Origin: Anaerococcus nagyae
GTDB lineage: Bacteria > Bacillota > Clostridia > Tissierellales > Peptoniphilaceae
Reading direction: 5' to 3'
Assembly: GCF_017874535.1 (NCBI RefSeq)
Contig: NZ_JAGGLS010000006.1
Span: forward strand, 1-64,000
DNA: 64,000 nt
Below, piece by piece: positions 1-8,197 of this stretch (the first letter of the stretch is position 1; each line of letters begins with the position of its first letter). The notes beneath the pieces were generated by a model. It was not told where the DNA came from. It was given only the letters and a program-made list of their open reading frames with translations, and ran no database searches. Made by a program: the position numbers and the translations under genes.

Positions 1-300
1 TGATCGTTGCCTTGGTGGGCTTTTATCTCACCAACTAGCTAATCAGACGCAAGTCCATCTTACACCGCTAATACTTTGACCATAATTGCATGTGCCTTTA
101 TGGTTTTATAGGGTATTATTCTTCGTTTCCAAAGGCTATCCCCTTGTGTAAGGCAGGTTACTCACGCGTTACTCACCCGTTCGCCACTAATCCGCTTTAA
201 TTCTCCCCGAAGGGTTCATTAAAGTTTCATCGTTCGACTTGCATGTGTTATGCACGCCGCCAGCGTTAATCCTGAGCCAGGATCAAACTCTCATGAAAAA
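1..300 (-). rRNA. rrs: 16S ribosomal RNA, 5' part (gene runs off the left edge)
   Basis: Read on the minus strand this begins AGAGTTTGATCCTGGCTCAG (complement at 272-291), the universal 16S 5' end, followed by the conserved blocks GCGGCGTGC and GGCGAACGGGTGAGTAACG. Only about the first 300 bases are in the window. The mature 5' end is set by comparison at about nine bases before AGAG. Helix sequences such as the TGAACCCTTCGGGG loop resemble Anaerococcus and relatives, which gives the best taxonomic clue in the window. Its promoters lie at 547-670. Confidence 0.97.
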
Positions 301-540
301 TATTTTCTCTACTTAACGTAGTTTTCTTTTTTTATTCATAAAAGCTTTTTTGATTCAAGCTCTTCATTTACACTGATTTTTTTTCAATCAATGCGTGATT
401 TATATTTATCCTAATCTATATACAAATAGATTGGAATCATTATTTAAGGTTACTCAAATTAATTGCTTTAAGTTTAATTACTATTTAATTATAGATAAGC
501 TATTGCTTATCTGGTTCATTGTTGTCGCCTCTCAACGACA
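301..540 (-). other. rrn operon leader
   Basis: This AT-rich stretch separates promoter P2 from the 16S 5' end and should be transcribed as the pre-rRNA leader. It holds two small hairpins: GTCGTTGAGAGGCGAC (complement of 524-539), right at the expected start of the P2 transcript, and AGATAAGCTATTGCTTATCT at 493-512. I did not find a convincing boxA. No open reading frame is supported here. Confidence 0.6.
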
Positions 541-546
541 AAATAT

Positions 547-575
547 ATGATACCACGTTTAAAATCTCTTGTCAA
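547..575 (-). promoter_or_regulatory. rrn promoter P2
   Basis: Minus-strand TTGACA (complement of 570-575), a 17-base spacer and TATCAT (complement of 547-552). It is the promoter nearest the 16S gene, and transcription would start near 540, at the base of the leader hairpin. Confidence 0.8.
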
Positions 576-641
576 ATATTTTTTGCAATATTTTAATTTT
601 TTCACTGAAATTCGTTGTCTCAGCAAACGCAGTACTTTTAT

Positions 642-670
642 AGTATACACCATTCAGAAGCTATTGTCAA
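642..670 (-). promoter_or_regulatory. rrn promoter P1
   Basis: Minus-strand TTGACA (complement of 665-670), a 17-base spacer and TATACT (complement of 642-647). It lies 95 bases upstream of P2 with the same geometry. Tandem strong promoters are typical of rRNA operons. Confidence 0.8.
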
Positions 671-811
671 ATATTTTATAAATTATTTTTTAAACAGTCT
701 TTCTAAGTGGTGATATTTATGTTACTAGCTTTTTATTTAAATGTCAAGTTTTATTTTATGTTATGATTTTTATCTTTTGTGATTCTATTTCCAAATATAT
801 TTATAAATAAC

Positions 812-880
812 AAAAGCACATTTAACTATGCCTAATATTAATCTTTATATATTCCAAGTAGGATAGTTAAATATGCTTTT
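812..880 (-). terminator. Long hairpin, probable terminator downstream of the ugp operon
   Basis: Positions 812-829 (AAAAGCACATTTAACTAT) are complementary to 863-880 with one mismatch, enclosing a 33-base loop. It stands between the ugp operon, transcribed toward it, and the rrn promoters. A U-rich tail follows on either strand, so it may work in both directions. Confidence 0.5.
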
Positions 881-885
881 TATTT

Positions 886-1041
886 TGGATATCATCTTGC
901 AAAACTATGGATAATTATCGTCTCATCATTAGAAAGTTCTCTTAGGAATTTTTTACATAGCCTGCCGGCTTATAAATGTAAATTTTCCGTAGAAATTCTT
1001 CTAATGATTTTGGGACGATTTATTCATTCTGCAACAGTCCC
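886..1041. repeat. Dispersed hairpin repeat, copy 1 (MITE-like)
   Basis: This segment matches 20536-20687 in plan and in stretches of sequence: ATCGTcTCATCATT near the left end, AATGATTTTGGgACGATTTAT near the right end, and a GCAACAGTCCC terminus corresponding to GCAACAGCCCC in copy 2. The arms are inverted repeats, so each copy can fold into one long hairpin. The left terminus has decayed, so that boundary is approximate. The right end overlaps the last codons of ugpC. No transposase gene is inside. Confidence 0.65.
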
Positions 1042-2250
1042 AGTTTCCAACATTTCTTTTTTATCTACTGCTCTATTAGCCTTATCTTTTAAGTCGTATC
1101 TTTTATTTAAGTCTTGATTCAATATTTTTATATTCTGTGGATCAGGAGTTTTTTCTGGAAAAGATATACACTCCTCCGTTAAAACATCGAATAGATATGT
1201 ATTTTCCATATTAATATTAATTGGAATTTCTTTATTTGATACTATTGGGCTAGAGTAATTAAATCTCATAGCTATAACTGTATCATCGCTAGTAATCATA
1301 TAAGCATAAGTATCTGATCCCATATATTCTACATTATCAAATTTAACTTTTATTTCCGAGTTTTCATTATAATTAAATTCTTCTGATCTAATACCTATTA
1401 GAATCTTATTACCGTCACCTTTATAATTTAGTAAGTCTTTTGCCTTGAAAGCCGGAAGTGGAATTTCCTTACCAAATAAGTTTACATAAAAGCTTGATCC
1501 GTCTCTATTAAGTGTAGTCTTTACTATATTCATTTTTGGTGAACCTATAAATTCTGCTATAAACCTATTTTTGGGACGATAGTATAGGTTTAAGGGTGTA
1601 TCGAACTGTACTAATTCACCTTTGTTGAGTACAGCTATCCTATCACCCATTGTCATTGCTTCTACTTGATCATGGGTTACATAAATGAAAGTTGTGTCTA
1701 GTTTGTTGTGGAGTCTAACTATTTCAGTTCTCATTTCAACTCTTAATTTTGCATCTAGATTTGATAATGGCTCATCCAACAAAAACACTTTAGGATTTCT
1801 TACCATAGCTCGACCTAATGCAACTCTTTGCCTTTGTCCACCAGATAATTGAGCTGGCTTTCTATCTAATAAATCTTTAAGTTGCAATGTTTCAGCTATT
1901 GCTTCTACTTTTTGATTAACGGTATTTTTATCAATTTTTTGCATTTTTAGTGCAAAGCCCATATTTTCCCTTATCGTCATATGTGGATATAGTGCATATG
2001 ATTGAAATACCATTGCTATATCTCTATCTTTTGGTGATACATTGTTCATTTTTGTATCATCTATATAGAAGTCACCTGAGCTGATAGACTCAAGACCTGC
2101 AATCATTCTAAGCGTTGTCGATTTTCCGCAACCAGATGGTCCAACCAAGACAACAAATTCCTTATCTTTTATATCAAGATTTATATCTTTTGCTCCCTCA
2201 AATCCATTTTCATAAACTTTTGATACATGATCTAATCTTACTCTTGCCAT
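1024..2250 (-). CDS. ugpC: Glycerol-3-phosphate ABC transporter, ATPase subunit (UgpC/MsmK type)
   Basis: The protein is the cytoplasmic ATPase that powers the permease pair encoded just upstream. The 408 residues show Walker A GPSGCGKST (37-45), signature LSGGQ (135-139), Walker B FLLDE (156-160), the switch histidine in THDQVEAM, and a C-terminal TOBE-like regulatory region, as in the CUT1 family of sugar and glycerol-phosphate importers. It is about 35 residues longer than most family members; the extra tail is charged and its final residues GTVAE are encoded inside the repeat at 886-1041. The gene is last in the operon, 3 bases after ugpE. A shared MsmK-like ATPase is possible, but the linked UgpB and phosphodiesterase favour glycerol-3-phosphate. 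Confidence 0.9.
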   Translation of the reverse strand: MARVRLDHVSKVYENGFEGAKDINLDIKDKEFVVLVGPSGCGKSTTLRMIAGLESISSGDFYIDDTKMNNVSPKDRDIAMVFQSYALYPHMTIRENMGFALKMQKIDKNTVNQKVEAIAETLQLKDLLDRKPAQLSGGQRQRVALGRAMVRNPKVFLLDEPLSNLDAKLRVEMRTEIVRLHNKLDTTFIYVTHDQVEAMTMGDRIAVLNKGELVQFDTPLNLYYRPKNRFIAEFIGSPKMNIVKTTLNRDGSSFYVNLFGKEIPLPAFKAKDLLNYKGDGNKILIGIRSEEFNYNENSEIKVKFDNVEYMGSDTYAYMITSDDTVIAMRFNYSSPIVSNKEIPININMENTYLFDVLTEECISFPEKTPDPQNIKILNQDLNKRYDLKDKANRAVDKKEMLETGTVAE

Positions 2251-2253
2251 ATT

Positions 2254-3129
2254 TTAACCCTTTACCGCTCCTGTCGTTAATCCTTTTACCATATTTTTTT
2301 GTGCGAACATGAAAATTATTAGTGACGGTATCATACAAACTACTACCCCAGCTATCATTAAAAGCATAGACTGAGAATCCGCTGAATTTAACATAGATAT
2401 ACCTATTTGAACCGTCCTATATCTATCAGATCCTGTAATTAGTAGTGGCCACATATACATATTCCAAGCTCCCAAAAATGATTGGACCGCCAAAGCTCCA
2501 ATAGTGGGTTTTGATAAAGGAATTAGTATTTTAAATATAAAACCCAAATCACTTGCACCATCCATTTTACTTGCTTCATATATTTCCATTGGAAAAGATT
2601 GAAAGGCTTGTCTAAATAAAAATATTCCCATAGCACTTGTTAGATATGGAGCAACTAAACCAAAGAATGAATCTGTAAAACCCCAACCCGAAATCATCAG
2701 AAAATTAGAAATTATAGTTGTTTCACCTGGTATCATAGTGGTTGCCATTATAACAGCAAAAAGCAAACCTTTTTTTCTAAAATTTAGAAAATGTAGAGCA
2801 AAAGCTGCGAGTATTGCAGTTATCATTTGGAATACCGTAATAATTATTGAAACTATTAAAGAGTTTATTATATACCCTTCAATAGGCGCTATCTTAAAAA
2901 CATCTTTATAATTTTGCAAAGTTGGGTTTGCAGTAAAAAATGTCTTATCATACAATTCATGACTAGGTTTTACGCTCATTACAAAAGCATATATTATTGG
3001 AAATAGAACTAAAATTACTACTATAATGTTTAAAATAAGCCTGAAAACTCTAGAGCCGTCCACACTTTCTTTCTTGGTTATTTTTGCATTTAACATTCTA
3101 GTTTGATTTCTATTACTACTTACTTGCAT
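2254..3129 (-). CDS. ugpE: Glycerol-3-phosphate ABC transporter, permease (UgpE type)
   Basis: This is one of two membrane subunits of the importer. The sequence has about six hydrophobic segments and the permease EAA loop (EASKMDGAS...) that docks on the ATPase. I place the start at the ATG ending at 3129 because GGAGAT stands five bases in front of it; the ATG at 3141 overlaps that ribosome site. The start lies inside the end of ugpA, which suggests translational coupling. The length of 291 residues is normal for MalG/UgpE proteins. Confidence 0.9.
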   Translation of the reverse strand: MQVSSNRNQTRMLNAKITKKESVDGSRVFRLILNIIVVILVLFPIIYAFVMSVKPSHELYDKTFFTANPTLQNYKDVFKIAPIEGYIINSLIVSIIITVFQMITAILAAFALHFLNFRKKGLLFAVIMATTMIPGETTIISNFLMISGWGFTDSFFGLVAPYLTSAMGIFLFRQAFQSFPMEIYEASKMDGASDLGFIFKILIPLSKPTIGALAVQSFLGAWNMYMWPLLITGSDRYRTVQIGISMLNSADSQSMLLMIAGVVVCMIPSLIIFMFAQKNMVKGLTTGAVKG

Positions 3130-3973
3130 TCTTATCTCCATTTGATCTAAAGGCTATAATAGTAAGAATCATTACTATAAAAAATAAAACTACAGATTCT
3201 GCTGAAGCATAACCATATCTATAGTTCATAAAGGCATTTTTATAAATATCATGTACTATGACATTGGTTGCTTCTCCAGGACCTCCTTGGGTAAGAAGTT
3301 TAATCTGTCCAAAAGATTGGAATGCATTTATAATATTTGTTACTACAACAAAAAACATAATAGGTTTTACTGATGGTAAGGTTACGTGTATAAATTGATT
3401 CCAAGAATTTGCACCGTCTATAGATGCCGCCTCATATAAACTATCATCTATACTGGCAAGTCCTGATGAAAAGTATAAGAAGTTCATACCCGAGTTTAAC
3501 CAAGCTGTAAGAATACCAACACTCACTAAAGCCCATTTAGGATCTCCAATCCAGTTAATGTGTGTATTTAAAATTACATTTAAAATACCAACTGATTGAT
3601 TAAGCATAACTTTAAACACAAGAGCCATACCTGATGAAGCTATAGCAATAGGAAGAGAATAAGCTGCTGAAAATATTCTAATACCCGGAAAATTAACTCT
3701 ACATAATAAGGCCGTAGCAAATCCAAGTAATACTCCAATTATTACAACTATTAATACATATATAAAAGTTACTTTTATGCTATTCCAAAAAGACGCTGAT
3801 GATAAAAGATTAGAATAATTTTTTAATCCAACAAAGAGTGTATTAGCACCCATATTATCCGTAGTGTACAGACTACGGATTATAGTCTGTACAAAAGGAT
3901 AAAATACAAATATTATTAATAGAGCCAATGCTGGTAGCATATATAAGTAGGCTTTATTGTTATATTCTTTCAT
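3116..3973 (-). CDS. ugpA: Glycerol-3-phosphate ABC transporter, permease (UgpA type)
   Basis: This is the partner membrane subunit, 285 residues with six predicted membrane segments and the EAA motif (YEAASIDGANSW). Its ATG shares one base with the ugpB stop codon (TAATG), so the two are probably coupled. It belongs to the MalF/UgpA group of the CUT1 family by gene order and motif. Confidence 0.9.
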   Translation of the reverse strand: MKEYNNKAYLYMLPALALLIIFVFYPFVQTIIRSLYTTDNMGANTLFVGLKNYSNLLSSASFWNSIKVTFIYVLIVVIIGVLLGFATALLCRVNFPGIRIFSAAYSLPIAIASSGMALVFKVMLNQSVGILNVILNTHINWIGDPKWALVSVGILTAWLNSGMNFLYFSSGLASIDDSLYEAASIDGANSWNQFIHVTLPSVKPIMFFVVVTNIINAFQSFGQIKLLTQGGPGEATNVIVHDIYKNAFMNYRYGYASAESVVLFFIVMILTIIAFRSNGDKNASK

Positions 3974-5361
3974 TACTTGTTAACCTTATTATAAGATTCA
4001 AGAGCATCATCCATTTCTTTTGCCATATTTTTACTTGCATCTTCTGGACTCACATTTCCATTTAGCATTTCTTCTATATATTTTTCCATAACCTGACGAG
4101 ATTCTTGGAATACTGTTGAAAGAGCTCCTTGATCATCTGGTGTTGAGTCGTGCAATTGATCTATAGCTGTTTCAAATTGTGGAGATTCTTTTATTAATTC
4201 TTTAAACTTATCTGTATCTAATACGCCTTTATTTACTGGGAAATAACCTGTATTCGCATTCCAATATGTTTGAGAATCTACATTTACTAGGAATTTAATA
4301 AAATCCCAAGTACCTTCCATTTTTTCCTTATCTCCCGAATCAAGAGCGTATAAAGATGCACCACCAATTGATACACCGTGATTATCGCTAGCATCAACGC
4401 CTGGGAAATAAGCAGTTCCTACTTCAAATCTATCTCCAACTTCTGATAGAATTTGTGCTAGTGATGCAGTTGATGCAAAAGTCATAGCACTTGTTCCAGA
4501 ATTAAACTCTGGTACACCTCCTTGCTTACCAACATTTGGTGCAATACCATCATCTTCTAACTCTTTCCAAGCTTTAAGTACATTTGTGACTCCGCCATTA
4601 TCGTTAAATACTGTTTTTGTTGGGTTAGCTTTTCTACCATTTTCATTATCAAATAAGTCAAGACCTTGTTTGCTCATAAACTGTTCAACCCACCAACCAT
4701 AAATACTCATGGATATTGGCATATCTGTTACACCAGAATCTTTTAATTTTTGTCCAACTTCTTTCATTTCTTCTAATGATTTTGGTGGCTTAACTCCTGC
4801 TTTATCGAACATATCTTTATTGTAATATAGAAGTGGTGTAGAAGAGTTAAATGGCATTGAATTTAATTTCCCATCTACTGTGTAATAAGCAAGTAGATTA
4901 TCTTCCAATTGGGATAGATCATAATCATCCTCATCTACGAAATCTTGAATTGGCTTTATAAGACCAGAATCGATCATATATCTTGTACCTAGATCAAAAA
5001 CTTGGACTAGATCAGCTCCAACATCCTTGCCTGAAGCAGATGATCTTAATTTTGTTAGAGCATCATCATATTCACCTTGAAATTCTGCCTTTACAAAATA
5101 TTTATCTTGAGATTTATTGTACTCATCTACAAGATGATCTATAGCATCATTTAAATTTCCACCCATAGAATGCCAAAATACAATAGTGGTTCTATCACCT
5201 TTATCCGCAGTAGATTTTTCATCCTTAGATGCATCCTCATTATTACTTGTAGAAGTACTCTCCTTTGGTGTACTCGATGTATCACTATCACGTCCTGCAC
5301 ATGATGTGAGCGTAATAAACATTAAGACTAACATTAGTCTACTAGCAATTTTTTTAAACAT
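3973..5361 (-). CDS. ugpB: Glycerol-3-phosphate/glycerophosphodiester-binding lipoprotein
   Basis: The substrate-binding protein of the importer is anchored to the outer face of the membrane. A signal peptide ends in the lipobox LTSC (Cys21) and is followed by a Ser/Thr/Asp/Lys-rich linker to about residue 55. The body carries segments I recognise from UgpB: FWHSMGG, PFNSSTPLLYYNKD, IGGASLYAL and TGYFPV. A strong GGAGG site precedes the ATG. With the phosphodiesterase gene immediately upstream, the likely cargo is glycerol-3-phosphate or glycerophosphodiesters released from phospholipid head groups. Substrate is inferred from similarity. Confidence 0.88.
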   Translation of the reverse strand: MFKKIASRLMLVLMFITLTSCAGRDSDTSSTPKESTSTSNNEDASKDEKSTADKGDRTTIVFWHSMGGNLNDAIDHLVDEYNKSQDKYFVKAEFQGEYDDALTKLRSSASGKDVGADLVQVFDLGTRYMIDSGLIKPIQDFVDEDDYDLSQLEDNLLAYYTVDGKLNSMPFNSSTPLLYYNKDMFDKAGVKPPKSLEEMKEVGQKLKDSGVTDMPISMSIYGWWVEQFMSKQGLDLFDNENGRKANPTKTVFNDNGGVTNVLKAWKELEDDGIAPNVGKQGGVPEFNSGTSAMTFASTASLAQILSEVGDRFEVGTAYFPGVDASDNHGVSIGGASLYALDSGDKEKMEGTWDFIKFLVNVDSQTYWNANTGYFPVNKGVLDTDKFKELIKESPQFETAIDQLHDSTPDDQGALSTVFQESRQVMEKYIEEMLNGNVSPEDASKNMAKEMDDALESYNKVNK

Positions 5362-5446
5362 AATTCCTCCAGTTTTCTATATTTCTTTACAAGTATAGAC
5401 AAATTATGTAAAAATTTCTTATATAAATTGTAAGGTTATTGTAAAA

Positions 5447-6151
5447 TTATTTTTTAACTCTATCAGGATAATCCGTTATAAGTCCAGTAGGATTACAAGG
5501 TAAATACTCACTGTAATCGTAATCAGATTTACCAAACCAAATATTTATACCTATATTATTCTCAGCAAATTTTTCAGCTAATTCTTTGTTTATAGTAAAA
5601 TTGAGAGGATGATAATACTCCATCCCTAGATTTTTCACGTACTCCCGAGGCTTATAGAGTCTAGATGATTCAAGAACACCACATTTTATATTAGAATCTA
5701 GCTCTTTAAATCGCACTAAAGAATTATGGTTAAAAGAAGAAACTATAATTTTTTCTCCTAAATTATATTCTTTTATTAGTTTATAAACTTCATTTTCTAT
5801 TCCTTCATAAGTTATAATAGACGTTTTTAGTTCTATATTTGTCATAATGTCAAGGTCTTTAGCAAAATCAAAGTACTCTCTTAAAGTTAAAATTTCTTGT
5901 TGTTTAATTTCTGGGTATAATTTAGATGCATTTAAATTCTTTAATTCTTTTAAAGTCTTCTCTTTTACAAGACCCTGTCCATCTGTAGTCCTTTCAAGAG
6001 TTTCATCATGTATTATTACAAGTTCACCATCTTTTGAAAAATGAACATCAAATTCTATTCCATCAGCACCAACTTCAATCGCTTTTTTGAAAGCAAGTAA
6101 CGTGTTTTCAGGGTATCTTCCCTTAAAACCTCTATGAGCAAAATTAATCAT
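5447..6151 (-). CDS. ugpQ: Glycerophosphodiester phosphodiesterase
   Basis: The enzyme hydrolyses glycerophosphodiesters to glycerol-3-phosphate and an alcohol. The 234-residue sequence opens with the metal-site motif FAHRG and PENT, followed by EFDVHFSKDGELVIIHD, all hallmarks of the GDPD TIM barrel. It has no signal peptide, so it is cytoplasmic and would act on diesters imported by the Ugp system downstream. It starts at an ATG behind TTAGGAGA and lies 85 bases before ugpB, so it may be first in the same operon. Confidence 0.92.
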   Translation of the reverse strand: MINFAHRGFKGRYPENTLLAFKKAIEVGADGIEFDVHFSKDGELVIIHDETLERTTDGQGLVKEKTLKELKNLNASKLYPEIKQQEILTLREYFDFAKDLDIMTNIELKTSIITYEGIENEVYKLIKEYNLGEKIIVSSFNHNSLVRFKELDSNIKCGVLESSRLYKPREYVKNLGMEYYHPLNFTINKELAEKFAENNIGINIWFGKSDYDYSEYLPCNPTGLITDYPDRVKK

Positions 6152-6200
6152 ATAAATCTCCTAAACTCTTATTTCATCTATCCCTTAAATAAATAGTCAT

Positions 6201-6233
6201 ATAAAAAAGAACTGTCTTAACATTAGACAGCTC
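6201..6233 (-). terminator. Intrinsic terminator of the small secreted peptide gene
   Basis: On the minus strand GAGCTGTC and GACAGTTC pair around a nine-base loop and are followed by TTTTTTAT. It sits about 50 bases after the stop of the gene at 6282-6572. Confidence 0.7.
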
Positions 6234-6281
6234 CTTTCATAATTAATTGTCATCCTATGTAAATCTTATCTTAACTAATTA

Positions 6282-6572
6282 TTAAAAACAGTGATCTGCA
6301 GCACCCTTGCTTGCTCCGCCAATTGTTCCAATAACTCCACCTATAACTGAACCCACACCAGGATGTCCTGTTGCTCCACCAATTTTAAATCCAGTATAAG
6401 CTCCGCCAAGTCCACCAGCTGTACCTTCACCAGCAACTCCTGCTACACATTCTTTAGTGCTGTGTTCTCCATCAGCATATGCTTGATGAGTAGGTAATAC
6501 CATGCCAATGCCTAAGGCTAGAGATGCAATAACTAAATTTGCCTTACCAACTGTTTTTTTTAAATTTTTCAC
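6282..6572 (-). CDS. Small secreted glycine-rich peptide, bacteriocin-like
   Basis: I do not recognise a close family. The peptide has a lysine-rich start, a hydrophobic core and a likely signal peptidase site after THQAYA. This leaves about 63 residues that are very rich in glycine, with repeated GxxxG spacing and one cysteine near each end of the mature part. Such composition is typical of small membrane-active bacteriocins of the two-peptide class, but secretion here looks Sec-dependent rather than through a double-glycine leader. I chose the GTG at 6572 because AAAGGA lies seven bases before it; a TTG at 6587 overlaps that site. No immunity gene is adjacent. It is monocistronic with its own terminator. 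Confidence 0.6.
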   Translation of the reverse strand: MKNLKKTVGKANLVIASLALGIGMVLPTHQAYADGEHSTKECVAGVAGEGTAGGLGGAYTGFKIGGATGHPGVGSVIGGVIGTIGGASKGAADHCF

Positions 6573-6770
6573 GATGTTTCCTTTCAAATACTACTTATTT
6601 TCCATTTTACATTCTCATTCATTATATGTACGTACATTACAAAGTAACATCTTTACGTTCCATTATTTACCCGATGATTTTGTCTCTAAACATATTCTTC
6701 TATAATTTTAATATTTTATTCTTATTCTCTAATCTGATATAATACCTTTAACAAGAATATAGGAATAATT

Positions 6771-8126
6771 ATGGGTGAAAGTAACGTAAAAGATAATCAA
6801 ATAAATACAAGAGATGAGTTTAAAAGTAAATGGGGATTTACTCTAGCCTCTATTGGATCAGCCGTAGGTATGGGAAATATTTGGAGATTTCCTGTTATGA
6901 TTTCTCTTTGGGGAGGTATGAGTTTCTTTATCCCATACATTTTATTTGTCATTTTAATAGCATCAACTGGAGTTATTGAGGAATATACTTTAGGAAGACT
7001 AACCAGATCGGGGCCAGTTGGTGCTTTTAGATATGCAAGCGGAAGAAAGGGTAAGGCAAAGCTTGGAGAAAGATTAGGTATCATACCCGTTTTAGGATCT
7101 TTAGCCTTAGCTATAGGATATACCTGTGTTATGGGTTGGATATTTAAATATACTTTTATGGCTATTGACGGTAAACTTAACTCTATGGGTACTAATATGG
7201 ATCTTATAGTAAATACTTTTAATCAAACTGCGTCAAGCTTTAGCAATAATAAATGGATTATAGTTGCAGGAGTCATTTCCTTAATGATTATGTCCTTAGG
7301 TATAGCCAATGGTATAGAAAGGATTAATAAAATTTTAATGCCCATATTATTTTTCTTACTCTTGGGACTTGGAATTTATATTTATCATCAACCCAATGCC
7401 ATAAACGGCTATCAGTATATTTTTACTATTGATCCTAATAAAATCTCAGACTTAAAACTTTGGGTTTTTGCTTTTGGTCAAGCATTCTTCTCGCTTTCTA
7501 TAGCAGGAAACGGATCTGTAATCTATGGATCATATTTGCCAAGCGAAGAAGATATACCCTCAGCTGCCCGTAATGTAGCATTCTTTGATACTTTAGCAGC
7601 TATGTTAGCAAGTTTAGTTATAATTCCAGCCATGGCTGTGGGGAATGCTAACTTAAGCGAAGGCGGCCCTGGACTAATGTTTATTTATTTAGTCAATGTA
7701 TTTAATCAAATGCACGGTGGTAGGATAATTATGATTTTATTCTATATAGCAGTTTTATTTGCTGGTATAAGTTCGATTATAAATCTTTACGAATCACCTG
7801 TTGCTTATTTAGAAGAAAAATTTAGATTTAAAAGATTTAATGCTGCAGCTTTAATAAATATAACGGGAATAATAATGGCTATCCTAGTGCAAGGCATAGT
7901 AGGAGCTTGGATGGACTTTGTTTCAATTGTAATAGCCCCATTAGGTGCCCTACTAGCTGGAATAATGTTTTTCTGGATGCTAGATAAAGATTCGGCTCTA
8001 TATGAAATAAATAAAGGACGCACCAAGCCTATAAATTCCTTATTTTATAAACTAGGTAAATACGTTTACTGTTTACTTAGTATCTTAGCCTTAATCTTGG
8101 GTATTGCTTTTGGAGGTATTGGTTGA
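6771..8126 (+). CDS. Sodium-dependent amino-acid symporter, NSS family (first copy)
   Basis: A membrane transporter of the LeuT fold that uses the sodium gradient to import an amino acid. The 451 residues open with the family signature GSAVGMGNIWRFP in membrane segment 1, then about eleven hydrophobic segments in all, including GQAFFSLSIAGNGSVIYGSY. It is closely similar along its whole length to the gene at 12210-13550, so one arose by duplication. Its position beside a tryptophanase-family gene suggests tryptophan or another aromatic amino acid (TnaT/MhsT-like), which is inference. A -10 TATAAT is at 6738-6743 but the -35 is weak. Confidence 0.88.
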   Translation: MGESNVKDNQINTRDEFKSKWGFTLASIGSAVGMGNIWRFPVMISLWGGMSFFIPYILFVILIASTGVIEEYTLGRLTRSGPVGAFRYASGRKGKAKLGERLGIIPVLGSLALAIGYTCVMGWIFKYTFMAIDGKLNSMGTNMDLIVNTFNQTASSFSNNKWIIVAGVISLMIMSLGIANGIERINKILMPILFFLLLGLGIYIYHQPNAINGYQYIFTIDPNKISDLKLWVFAFGQAFFSLSIAGNGSVIYGSYLPSEEDIPSAARNVAFFDTLAAMLASLVIIPAMAVGNANLSEGGPGLMFIYLVNVFNQMHGGRIIMILFYIAVLFAGISSIINLYESPVAYLEEKFRFKRFNAAALINITGIIMAILVQGIVGAWMDFVSIVIAPLGALLAGIMFFWMLDKDSALYEINKGRTKPINSLFYKLGKYVYCLLSILALILGIAFGGIG

Positions 8127-8197
8127 TTATATAAAAATAACTCAACCAATCAACCCAGCAAATAACAACTAATCTAATTATTACAAAATAAATTTAA

